From the NCBI RefSeq assembly GCF_014196915.1, contig NZ_JACIEP010000018.1:20530-84529 (forward strand): DNA of 64,000 nt, in the 5' to 3' direction. The notes under the pieces were generated by a model that did no database searches, was not told where the DNA came from, and saw only the letters and a list, made by a program, of their open reading frames with translations. Of the stretch, positions 8,779 to 16,249 are shown piece after piece. Source of the stretch: Dysgonomonas hofstadii. GTDB lineage: Bacteria > Bacteroidota > Bacteroidia > Bacteroidales > Dysgonomonadaceae. Within the stretch, counting starts at the first letter, position 1. Each line of letters opens with the position of its first letter. The position numbers were made by a program, and so were the translations under genes.

Positions 8779-8850
8779 TTTTGTCATTTTGAACGGAGTG
8801 AAAAATCTCCTGAGTATAAAGATGCTTCGCTTAGCTCCAGAATGACAAAA
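8779..8850. repeat. palindromic interspersed repeat inside the operon
   Basis: The outer arms TTTTGTCATTTTG (8779-8791) and AGAATGACAAAA (8839-8850) are inverted copies. Between them lie GAACGGAGTGAAAAATCTC-type and GATGCTTCGCTTAGCTCC-type segments. This is the widespread GTCATTCTGAACG...CTTCGC...AATGAC interspersed repeat known from many bacterial genomes. It fills the only sizeable gap (112 bases) in the operon and would form an RNA hairpin between the aminotransferase and ligase cistrons. Confidence 0.7.
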
Positions 8851-8859
8851 AGAAATTTC

Positions 8860-10170
8860 TTAATGATCTATACTGAACGCCTTTAATCTATTATCCAATA
8901 CATCATACAAATCTTCACTCATCCGAGAACAGCATGCCCTTACGCCCTGTTGCTCGCTTCCGGTAGTTGATAAGGCAATAGAACTAATTCCATAATAAAG
9001 TAATTCCTGCATCAGTTCGCCGCAACTCATATCCTGATAACCGATCGTAAAGAAAAAGCCATCGGAAATATCTCTGTCGATATCCTTATCATACACTACA
9101 TGGAAACCATACTTTTTGAAAGATTCTTTCATCCGGTGTGCACGTCTGGCATATTCGCTGGTTTCTTCCACGAAGTTGAAATCGCCATCTGAAGCTGCTT
9201 TAAGCATGGCTGCATATCCGTATTGGGTGGTATGCGTAATACCCGAAGTAATCATATATAATATTGCTCCTACGAATGTAGGGCCGAAAATCCCTGCTCC
9301 TGAATATCGCTTTGCCAACGCTTCTGATTTCAAAGAAAACAGTTTGTCCGATACACAGACTACTGCTGCCCGCTGTCCCGCATAACTGAATATTTTGGAT
9401 GAAGACAGCATCAATATGTAGTTTTCTGTATATTTTGCTACTGTCGGTACATATGGCGATTCGAACGGATGTCCGAAATCGGTACGAAAATCCATGCCGA
9501 AGTAGGCAAGGTCTTCCAAGATGATTACTCCGTATTTGGTTGCCAGTTCACCTATTATTTTCAGTTCGCTTTCGGTAAGGCAAATCCATGCGGGATTGTT
9601 AGGATTGGAGTAGACGATAGAGGAGATGTTACCTGCTTGAAGTATATCTTCGAGTTTTTCTTTTAGCTTCTCTCCTCTGAAATAGTGAATGTCAAATTCC
9701 AGATAATTGATTCCCAATACTTTCAATTGCGATTTTTGGATAGGGAATCCCGGATCGATAAAGAGTACGGTGTCTTTCTTTTCATCGTATTGATTGCAAA
9801 CAATAAATGAACCAAAAGAACCTGCGACCGATCCTGTAACAGGAATGCAAGACACAGGAGAAATATTCACATCAAGAAATGCTTTTACAAATCGTGCGGC
9901 CTCATTCTTCAATACAGGGATACCTTCTGCTGCTGGATACATGGACGCTACTCCGGCGTCGAGTGCTTTTTTCTCGGCTTCTAATCCTATCTGGCATGGC
10001 TTTAATCCGGGTACTCCCTGATCCATACGGATAAACGGAATGCCTGTGACCTGCTCCAACCGGGAAGCTATTAATAATACTTCGCCGATAGTGGCATTTT
10101 CCAGATTTGTTATTTTTAGATCGTCAATAACCTGTTTAATGAGTTCCTGACTGAATACTCTGTTTTGCAT
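8860..10170 (-). CDS. PLP-dependent class I/II aminotransferase
   Basis: A 436-residue fold-type-I aminotransferase. Visible active-site elements are the SNPNNPAW loop (about residues 188-195), Asp220 and Tyr223 in LEDLAYFGMD, and the Schiff-base Lys259 in LSSSKIFSYAGQRAAV. The enzyme would interconvert an amino acid and its 2-oxoacid. Next to IorAB and a PaaK-type ligase the natural substrate is an aromatic amino acid, making arylpyruvate for IorAB or the reverse for biosynthesis. It starts 3 bases after the preceding gene ends, so it is part of the same transcript. Confidence 0.87.
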   Translation of the reverse strand: MQNRVFSQELIKQVIDDLKITNLENATIGEVLLIASRLEQVTGIPFIRMDQGVPGLKPCQIGLEAEKKALDAGVASMYPAAEGIPVLKNEAARFVKAFLDVNISPVSCIPVTGSVAGSFGSFIVCNQYDEKKDTVLFIDPGFPIQKSQLKVLGINYLEFDIHYFRGEKLKEKLEDILQAGNISSIVYSNPNNPAWICLTESELKIIGELATKYGVIILEDLAYFGMDFRTDFGHPFESPYVPTVAKYTENYILMLSSSKIFSYAGQRAAVVCVSDKLFSLKSEALAKRYSGAGIFGPTFVGAILYMITSGITHTTQYGYAAMLKAASDGDFNFVEETSEYARRAHRMKESFKKYGFHVVYDKDIDRDISDGFFFTIGYQDMSCGELMQELLYYGISSIALSTTGSEQQGVRACCSRMSEDLYDVLDNRLKAFSIDH

Positions 10171-10173
10171 TTG

Positions 10174-10764
10174 TTAGCTATTTAAGAGTTCTTCTATTTG
10201 CTTTATAAATTTATCTTGTTTTAGCCTTAGCTTTTTTATTTCTTTTTCTAACCAGATTTTTGAAACGGTTAAATTTACTTTAGTATTTTCATCTACATCT
10301 CCTTCCATTTGTTCTGAGAATTCGATATAGTCTTCATTATGCCTGTAATAAGGATATGGATGTCCTATCCATAACATTTGCCACTTTTGATTTGTGTCAG
10401 TAAAAATATTTTCCCATTCTTCCAGATTAGACAAATCCCCACAACAACTGGTCGTTAATTTTATTTCTTCATTTTCGGGAATAATAACTATTCCTCCATA
10501 GAATTCTTTCTCAAGTTCTTCGCCAAGATCTTTATCTGATTTCTTAACTTCTGCTAAAATTCTAAAATCAGTATTACTAATAGTATCAATATTAACCAGC
10601 CAGGAACGTTTTTGTATAGGTTCTAAATAGGATAAACCGCTGTCATGCATACACCTTTTCCAATAGATATACCAATCTTCGTCGGTGTCATCATAAATTG
10701 GAGACTTATGATTTTCTTTAGCATAATCATAAGGTGCAAATTCAAGAGTATTGATAATATGCAT
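10174..10764 (-). CDS. unrecognised 196-residue protein embedded in the ior operon
   Basis: I do not recognise this protein. It is acidic and rich in Trp, Tyr and Asn, with no signal peptide, membrane segment or enzyme motif. Features seen are TTSCCGDLSNLEEWENIF (about residues 103-120), WQMLWIGHPYPYYR (about 127-140) and a C-terminal Lys/Glu-rich helix likely to coil (about 165-195). The SCCGDL...W...WIGHP pattern recalls small accessory or immunity-type proteins of Bacteroidota, but this is weak. The DNA is visibly more AT-rich than its neighbours. Its ATG overlaps the iorB stop (TAATG) and its stop is 3 bases before the aminotransferase ATG, so it is fully integrated into the operon. Confidence 0.75.
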   Translation of the reverse strand: MHIINTLEFAPYDYAKENHKSPIYDDTDEDWYIYWKRCMHDSGLSYLEPIQKRSWLVNIDTISNTDFRILAEVKKSDKDLGEELEKEFYGGIVIIPENEEIKLTTSCCGDLSNLEEWENIFTDTNQKWQMLWIGHPYPYYRHNEDYIEFSEQMEGDVDENTKVNLTVSKIWLEKEIKKLRLKQDKFIKQIEELLNS

Positions 10765-11351
10765 TATATTTTTATCTGTTCTTCTCCTGCTTTCTTCCCT
10801 CCTTCAAAAGCCTTGAGATTCATTTCTACTATTTTTTCTCCTTTGCGGGAGAATACTTGCCGTATGGCGTCTTCTAGTTTTTCCTGATCGATACCTAAAA
10901 TAACAGATGCGGCCCCCAGCAATGCCATGTTGGTTGCCCTTCCAGAACCCGCTTCTTTTGCCAGAGTGTCTATATCCAAAAGAATCACATTCGGTAATAA
11001 AGAAAGTTCCTTTGTTATGGCATCCTGATCGGGGTAATTCGGAATATTGATAAACGGAGTTGAATTCGTTACTATCCATCCTTTCTGAGAGAGATAGGGG
11101 AGATAGCGTAATGCTTCCATCGGTTCGAGGGATATAATGGCATCCGCGCTCCCTTTTGCAATAAGGTCGGAATATATTTCTGATGAGGATATACGTAAAT
11201 TCGACTGTACATCTCCTCCGCGCTGGCTCATACCATGTACTTCGGCCTGCTTGATGTGTAAACCCTCTTTTAAAGCGGCTTCTCCTATTATGGCTGCAAT
11301 GGAAAGTATTCCTTGCCCCCCGACTCCCGAAAGTATTATATCTAGTTTCAT
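10764..11351 (-). CDS. iorB: indolepyruvate:ferredoxin oxidoreductase beta subunit
   Basis: A 195-residue gamma-type (POR) subunit that partners IorA in oxidative decarboxylation of arylpyruvates to aryl-acetyl-CoA, or the reverse reductive carboxylation. It begins MKLDIILSGVGGQGILSIA, the conserved GVGGQG start of this family, followed by HGMSQRGGDV (about residues 42-51) and GSGRATNMALLGA. The ATG at 11351 is chosen because it overlaps the iorA stop (ATGA) and directly precedes the conserved start; an upstream in-frame start would add nine unrelated residues inside iorA. Confidence 0.93.
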   Translation of the reverse strand: MKLDIILSGVGGQGILSIAAIIGEAALKEGLHIKQAEVHGMSQRGGDVQSNLRISSSEIYSDLIAKGSADAIISLEPMEALRYLPYLSQKGWIVTNSTPFINIPNYPDQDAITKELSLLPNVILLDIDTLAKEAGSGRATNMALLGAASVILGIDQEKLEDAIRQVFSRKGEKIVEMNLKAFEGGKKAGEEQIKI

Positions 11352-12925
11352 TTTTTCCTTTTTAATGTTTGAATACATTCTCTACGTGGGATAATAACCG
11401 ATACACCCTTGTATTCTATCTCTTCTTTTATCACGCTTTTTATCTCATCCATATTCTTAGGGAGAGGAATAACCACCCGTACGTGCTCTTTCTCTACGCC
11501 TATGCCATAGCAGATTTCTTCCAGTTTTTCAGTCCCAGCCGAATCCTGTCCTCCGGTCATGGCTGTTGTCAGGTTATCAGATATGACGACTGTTATGTTC
11601 GCCTTTGAATTTACGGCATCCAATAGCCCGGTGATACCCGAATGGGTAAATGTAGAGTCTCCGATCACAGCGACAGACGGGAACAATCCTCCGTCGGCAG
11701 CCCCTTTTGCCATAGTAATAGATGCCCCCATGTCCACACAGGTATCGATCGCCCTGAATGGAGGTAGTGCCCCGAGCGTGTAACAGCCTATGTCGCTGAA
11801 AACTTTAGCATCTTTATATTCCTCAACTACTTCGTTCAGAGCTTTATATACATCAGAGTGTCCACAACCTGAACATAAGGCTGGCGGACGGGGTACTATA
11901 TTTTTGCTCGCTTCAAATTGTTTCTCCATTTCAAAGCCCAATGCCGCACGGACATTATCGGGAGTGAGTTCTCCTACTCGTGGTAATTCACCAGTCAATC
12001 GCCCTTTCACTTTGCCGCTTTCATCGAGTAATCCGCGAAGTTGTTCTTCTACAAAAGGCTGCCCGTCTTCCAATATCAGAACTTCGTCACATTCATCCAT
12101 TACTTTTCTGATCAGTTCCTTTGGCAACGGATATTGGGATATTTTCAATACAGTGCGGTCACATCCCTGTGGAAAATTCTCCATCAGGTAGTTATACCCG
12201 ATACCGCATGCGATAACCCCTTGCTTATTTCCTTTCTTGTATGAATTGTATTCGGATGCGGTTGATAGTTTCTCCAGCTCAGGCTGGCTGGCTAACAGTT
12301 CGTTATATCGTCTTCTGGCATTTACCGGAAGGAGTACCCAGCGGGATTTATCTTCCGGAAATTTTATCGGGTTCTGTTCTTTAATTCCGGATGTAACCAC
12401 TTCTGCCCGGGAATGAGCCATACGTGTGGTTAGCCGTACTAATACAGGAAGTTCGTATTTTTCGGATACTTCGAACGCATACCTGATCATATCGTAAGCT
12501 TCCTGCTGTGACGATGGTTCGAAAACAGGAACAAAGGCAAATTTACCGTAAAACCGGGAATCCTGTTCATTTTGTGAAGAGTGCATCGACGGGTCGTCGG
12601 CAACCAGTACAACCAATCCTCCGTTTGTTCCTGTCATCGATGAATTCACAAATGCATCGGCGGCAACATTCAACCCGACATGCTTCATGCAAACCAGCGC
12701 CCTTTTTCCAATATATGAAACTCCGAGGGCAGCTTCCATCGCTGTCTTTTCATTCGCACACCAACGGCTGTGTATCTTTCTTTCCTGTGCTAAAGGCTGC
12801 TCTTGTATATATTCCGTTATTTCGGTGGATGGTGTTCCCGGATAAGCGTAAACACCTGCTATACCGGCGTGGATTGCTCCTAAGGCAATAGCCTGATCGC
12901 CCAGTAATAATAGTTTTTCTTTCAT
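11348..12925 (-). CDS. iorA: indolepyruvate:ferredoxin oxidoreductase alpha subunit, short form
   Basis: A 525-residue thiamine-diphosphate enzyme subunit. N-terminal pyrimidine-binding domain: GVYAYPGTPSTEITEYI (about residues 24-40), CANEKTAMEAALG and KHVGLNVAADAF. C-terminal TPP domain: LCSGCGHSDVY (about 351-361), VIGDSTFTHSGITGLLDA and VVISDNLTTAMTGGQ. The protein stops at IIPRRECIQTLKRKK. The 2[4Fe-4S] ferredoxin-like domain that ends longer IorA proteins (about 600-650 residues) is absent: no CxxCxxC cluster motif is present. The gene lies directly after the hydrolase gene (TAA then ATG). Confidence 0.93.
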   Translation of the reverse strand: MKEKLLLLGDQAIALGAIHAGIAGVYAYPGTPSTEITEYIQEQPLAQERKIHSRWCANEKTAMEAALGVSYIGKRALVCMKHVGLNVAADAFVNSSMTGTNGGLVVLVADDPSMHSSQNEQDSRFYGKFAFVPVFEPSSQQEAYDMIRYAFEVSEKYELPVLVRLTTRMAHSRAEVVTSGIKEQNPIKFPEDKSRWVLLPVNARRRYNELLASQPELEKLSTASEYNSYKKGNKQGVIACGIGYNYLMENFPQGCDRTVLKISQYPLPKELIRKVMDECDEVLILEDGQPFVEEQLRGLLDESGKVKGRLTGELPRVGELTPDNVRAALGFEMEKQFEASKNIVPRPPALCSGCGHSDVYKALNEVVEEYKDAKVFSDIGCYTLGALPPFRAIDTCVDMGASITMAKGAADGGLFPSVAVIGDSTFTHSGITGLLDAVNSKANITVVISDNLTTAMTGGQDSAGTEKLEEICYGIGVEKEHVRVVIPLPKNMDEIKSVIKEEIEYKGVSVIIPRRECIQTLKRKK

Positions 12926-13687
12926 TTATATTAGTGTAAATTTATCAGCGTCATGTAAAGCGGGGAATGATTCCCTGAATCTGGTCAAGGATTTTAGTTC
13001 TATACTCCCTGATACGGCTTCCTCAATATTATTCTCTGCTGAAACGATTGTTTTACCCAGATAGTCTATTAATGCCGTTCCGCCACAATAGTTATTGTCC
13101 GGATCGTTTCCTGTACGATTAACTGCAGCTACATAACACTGGTTTTCGATGGCTCTTGCCCGTAGCAGTATATTCCAGGGTTCGATGCGTTGTGTCGGCC
13201 AGTTCGCTACATAGATAATCATGTCGTAATCTCCTTTATTCCTTGAAAACACAGGGAAACGAAGGTCATAACATATCTGCAATAATATTTTTACTCCCTG
13301 ATATTCTACTATCACACGGTCTTCTCCGGCAGTGTATTCGTTATGTTCTCCGGCATAGGTGAAGAGATGTTTTTTGTTGTATGTAGCATAGCTGCCATCG
13401 GGTTTCACGAAGTAGAAGCGGTTATAATAATTCCCGTTTTCTTCGGTGGCTACACTGCCGGCAACGGCCGCATTCTTTTCTCCGGCTACATGTTGCATCC
13501 ATTGCAGGGTTTCGGTAGCTGCCTTTTCAGCAATGCCATTGGGTGTCATACAAAAGCCCGTAGTGAACATTTCCGGCAGGATGATAAGATCGGCATCAGG
13601 TGAAGCGTCGATTATCTTTCTTGCCTGATTTTTGTTGTATGTAGGGTCCTGCCACTTAATATCGGTTTGAATTAAAAGTATATTCAT
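12926..13687 (-). CDS. nitrilase-superfamily hydrolase, omega-amidase/YafV-like
   Basis: A 253-residue cytosolic carbon-nitrogen hydrolase with the Glu-Lys-Cys triad visible: Glu39 in LPEMFTTGF, Lys105 in YNKKHLFTY and Cys139 in LQICYDLRFP. YafV/omega-amidase relatives deaminate 2-oxoacid amides formed by glutamine- or methionine-dependent transaminases. As first gene of an operon with an aminotransferase and IorAB, it could remove such a by-product of transamination. A nitrilase acting on an arylacetamide is an alternative. The start is the only ATG near the family's usual MNILLIQ beginning. Confidence 0.85.
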   Translation of the reverse strand: MNILLIQTDIKWQDPTYNKNQARKIIDASPDADLIILPEMFTTGFCMTPNGIAEKAATETLQWMQHVAGEKNAAVAGSVATEENGNYYNRFYFVKPDGSYATYNKKHLFTYAGEHNEYTAGEDRVIVEYQGVKILLQICYDLRFPVFSRNKGDYDMIIYVANWPTQRIEPWNILLRARAIENQCYVAAVNRTGNDPDNNYCGGTALIDYLGKTIVSAENNIEEAVSGSIELKSLTRFRESFPALHDADKFTLI

Positions 13688-13712
13688 GTGTATCAGATAT
13701 GTTAGTCCAAAC

Positions 13713-13731
13713 AGACTTCGAAGATAAGTCT
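13713..13731. promoter_or_regulatory. inverted repeat upstream of the ior operon
   Basis: AGACTT and AAGTCT flank 7 bases. The repeat overlaps TATCTTCG (minus strand, 13719-13726), a one-mismatch -7 element 32 bases before the operon's first ATG. It could be an operator; no regulator gene adjoins. Confidence 0.3.
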
Positions 13732-13793
13732 TTTTAGTAAGATATAAAATAGCAGATTGCTAATTTATCGTAAGATTATTGGGCGCTTGTGTA

Positions 13794-13833
13794 AAAAGAA
13801 AAGCGGTCTGGAATGCTAAATGTTCCGGACCGC
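13794..13833 (-). terminator. terminator of the fabG transcript
   Basis: An 11-bp stem with one wobble (13803-13813 with 13823-13833) and a 9-base loop. On the minus strand it is followed by TTTTCTTTTT. Confidence 0.85.
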
Positions 13834-13856
13834 CCTGTTATTCTTGTGAAAATGTA

Positions 13857-14603
13857 TTACATGTTCATTCCGCCGCAAACAGGAATAGCTTGCCCTGTAA
13901 CGTAGGCAGATAGGTCAGACCCTAAGAATACGGCTACATTAGCTACATCTTCAGGTGTTCCTCCACGGCGAAGGGGAATTTGTTCAGCCCATTTTTTCTT
14001 TACGTCATCAGAAAGTACACCTGTCATTTCGGTGATGATGAATCCCGGGCAGATAGCGTTCGCACGAACGTTTCTCGATCCAAGTTCCTTTGCTATTGAT
14101 TTAGCCAGGCCGATCATTCCTGCTTTAGAAGCAGAATAGTTAGTCTGTCCTGCATTTCCTGACAAACCTACAACCGAACTCATATTTATGATGTTTCCGC
14201 TTTTTTGTTTAATGAAAACAGGTGTAAGCGCATGGATGAAATTGAACGCTGATTTCAGATTGATGTTTATCACCATATCCCATTGTTGTTCATTCATACG
14301 CATCATTAGTCCGTCACGGGTGATGCCGGCATTGTTAATAAGGATATCTACCTGTCCGAAGTCTTTTACTATTTCTTCCACTACTTTGTGAGTGTCGTCG
14401 AAGTTAGCAGCGTTTGATGCATAACCTTTTACTTTCACGCCGAATTTAGCTATTTCGGCTTCTGTGGCCTTTGCATTTTCATCGATAGCCAGGTCAGTGA
14501 AAGCGATGTTAGCTCCCTGCTCTGCATATTTAAGAGCGATAGCCTTACCGATTCCTCTGGCTGCTCCTGTAATAATAGCGGTTTTACCTTCTAATAATTT
14601 CAT
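13857..14603 (-). CDS. fabG: 3-oxoacyl-[acyl-carrier-protein] reductase
   Basis: A 248-residue short-chain dehydrogenase. It reduces 3-oxoacyl-ACP with NADPH in fatty-acid elongation. Motifs: ITGAARGIGKA (cofactor loop, about residues 11-21), NNAGITRDGLMMRM (about 89-102), the catalytic Ser in MSSVVGLSG, YSASKAG (about 152-158) and CPGFIITEMT. The NAG-ITRD sequence and ending CGGMNM are typical of true FabG rather than generic SDRs. It lies 23 bases after a TetR gene in the same direction, so the two are likely cotranscribed. Confidence 0.93.
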   Translation of the reverse strand: MKLLEGKTAIITGAARGIGKAIALKYAEQGANIAFTDLAIDENAKATEAEIAKFGVKVKGYASNAANFDDTHKVVEEIVKDFGQVDILINNAGITRDGLMMRMNEQQWDMVININLKSAFNFIHALTPVFIKQKSGNIINMSSVVGLSGNAGQTNYSASKAGMIGLAKSIAKELGSRNVRANAICPGFIITEMTGVLSDDVKKKWAEQIPLRRGGTPEDVANVAVFLGSDLSAYVTGQAIPVCGGMNM

Positions 14604-14626
14604 AATTTTATAAATTAATATATGAT

Positions 14627-15223
14627 TTAATCTTTTTTCTTCTTTTTAAGGCCTTCAAAGATCAGATAAGCGATATTCTCCCTTTGCGATTCGGTTTTCA
14701 GGCTTTCGGCTCTTATCTGCCCGCGGATGTATGGTACCTCCAGTCCTTTCAGCGCATGGTGAAGTATTTCGGCTGTAGCCTCAGTGTCCGGCATTTCGAA
14801 AATATCTTCCTCTACTCCTTTGTTGAGGATGTCCTTTAAAACCTGTATCTCTTTCCTGTCAAAAGATTTCCTTACGTTCTGCACACGCCATATATCACGG
14901 AAAAAATCTGCTTTGAGTGTCCCGTTACGGGCCACTACATTTTTTACCGCATCGAAACGGGTATAAAAGAACAGCATAAGCTTTTCGTCAGCCGGAAGTT
15001 TCTTGCTGGCAACAGTTTGCAGGGCCTGGTACATCTGGTTTAGTTCCGATTCCAGAACGGCCTGATAAACCTCGTTCTTGTTGTTGAAGTATGTGTATAA
15101 TGTGCGCCTGCCTTTGTGCGAAGCCAGAGCTATATCGTTCATAGTCGTATTTTCTACTCCCAGTTTGGCGAATAGTTGACGTGCTACGTCGATCAATATA
15201 TTTCGGGTTTTGTTTATGGTCAT
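14627..15223 (-). CDS. TetR/AcrR-family regulator upstream of fabG
   Basis: A 198-residue protein with an N-terminal TetR helix-turn-helix (about residues 8-55: ARQLFAKLGVENTTMNDIA, then SHKGRRTLYTYFNNKNE) and an alpha-helical ligand domain. The lysine run KKKKKD at the end is odd but not diagnostic. A palindromic site lies 11 bases upstream of its start, overlapping a perfect -7 element, so autorepression is probable. As its transcript runs into fabG, an acyl-CoA or fatty-acid signal is a reasonable guess. Confidence 0.88.
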   Translation of the reverse strand: MTINKTRNILIDVARQLFAKLGVENTTMNDIALASHKGRRTLYTYFNNKNEVYQAVLESELNQMYQALQTVASKKLPADEKLMLFFYTRFDAVKNVVARNGTLKADFFRDIWRVQNVRKSFDRKEIQVLKDILNKGVEEDIFEMPDTEATAEILHHALKGLEVPYIRGQIRAESLKTESQRENIAYLIFEGLKKKKKD

Positions 15224-15233
15224 ATATTAAAAA

Positions 15234-15264
15234 TGCACACAAATATTATAAGTGTGCAAATTTA
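15234..15264 (-). promoter_or_regulatory. operator and promoter of the tetR-fabG operon
   Basis: TGCACAC (15234-15240) and GTGTGCA (15252-15258) form a perfect 7-bp inverted repeat around 11 bases. The minus-strand -7 element TAAATTTG (15257-15264) overlaps its distal arm, so a bound dimer would block the promoter. Confidence 0.6.
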
Positions 15265-15363
15265 GTATAAAAATTATGGAATCAGTAATAACTTTTGCGT
15301 TTTTCTGAATTCTTCCATTGCTTTTTGTTAAAAGTTGACAAAGTTGACGCATTTTTCACTTTT

Positions 15364-15777
15364 TTATTTTCCTGTTTTTCTCGTTTCAGAGGATGTGTGT
15401 GATTGCTTGTCGTTTCTGTCCAGTATCATTCTTACAGTGCGTAAGTCGGGCATATAATCCTTGGTTGTGATAGTTCTCGATTTAAATTTCAGCCTTGAGT
15501 CATCCGTTTCGTCAGGTATATATGTGTCTTTTTCTACAACCGTTGTGCCTTCTTTCAGCCGTTTTTTGATGGACATATAAGCCAGTGACATTAATTCTTC
15601 ATTGCGGTACTTGATGGCTTCTTCCACCTCTGTCTTAAATTCGGGCTTTTCGTTCATCCATGTATAAAATATCTGTCTGCTGATGCCTAGTATTTTGCAG
15701 GTTTGCGAGATAGAGAAAAATTCGGTTCCCAGTAATTCGATGATTTTAGTTTGTAGTTCTTCATTAAATTTTGCCAT
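15364..15777 (-). CDS. small HTH protein resembling phage terminase small subunits
   Basis: A 137-residue protein. Residues about 5-50 form a helix-turn-helix with the phBC6A51 / terminase-small-subunit pattern: ELLGTEFFSISQTCKILG, then SRQIFYTWMNEKPEFKTEV. A helical linker follows, with a basic Ser/Thr-rich tail (SSETRKTGK). No other phage genes are near, so it is probably a domesticated DNA-binding protein or an orphan relic. The start is the ATG at 15777 (MAKFNEEL); an upstream in-frame TTG at 15807 is less likely. Confidence 0.75.
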   Translation of the reverse strand: MAKFNEELQTKIIELLGTEFFSISQTCKILGISRQIFYTWMNEKPEFKTEVEEAIKYRNEELMSLAYMSIKKRLKEGTTVVEKDTYIPDETDDSRLKFKSRTITTKDYMPDLRTVRMILDRNDKQSHTSSETRKTGK

Positions 15778-15847
15778 AAGAGTTTTCTGATACAGATAAA
15801 ACAGCAAGAATTTAATAGATTTTTTTTAACAATCAGCATATGCATTG

Positions 15848-16042
15848 TTAAGTTAATAGCCATATTAACAGAGCAATGGCAAAAATCAACAACGAGGTCA
15901 TGAACATAAAACCCCCGGTGCGATCGTTTTTTTTCGATTCGTCATTATTCCTTCGTCTGATAACTCCGGCTCTGAACCAAAGGTAAATACTCGAAATAAA
16001 AAGAATGCTGCCTATCGTTATTAAGATTGAATAAATGTTCAT
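15848..16042 (-). CDS. small two-helix membrane protein
   Basis: A 64-residue protein with transmembrane segments at about 5-24 and 46-63, separated by a charged loop (RRRNNDESKKNDRT). It has no recognised family. An ATG start, stop and two well-formed hydrophobic helices support a real gene. Confidence 0.6.
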   Translation of the reverse strand: MNIYSILITIGSILFISSIYLWFRAGVIRRRNNDESKKNDRTGGFMFMTSLLIFAIALLIWLLT

Positions 16043-16199
16043 GATATAACTGTTTGATAATAGATTAACATTTTGAAACGACCTATTGTTTTGCGTTACG
16101 CCAGAATCCTAATAGTCACTGATTTATAATTTAATAATTATTTTGATTTAAGAAGTTCAGGCGTTTGTCTTTTTGCTGATTACTTCTAAATATTTTTTG

Positions 16200-16207
16200 T
16201 ACTTTTG
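16200..16207 (+). promoter_or_regulatory. -7 promoter element of pyrG
   Basis: TACTTTTG, a perfect TAnnTTTG match, 42 bases before the GTG start. The nearest TTTG (16172-16175) is 24 bp away, longer than ideal. Confidence 0.5.
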
Positions 16208-16249
16208 TGCTTTCTTTTTAGTATCTAAAAAATATAAAAACTAAAAGTC

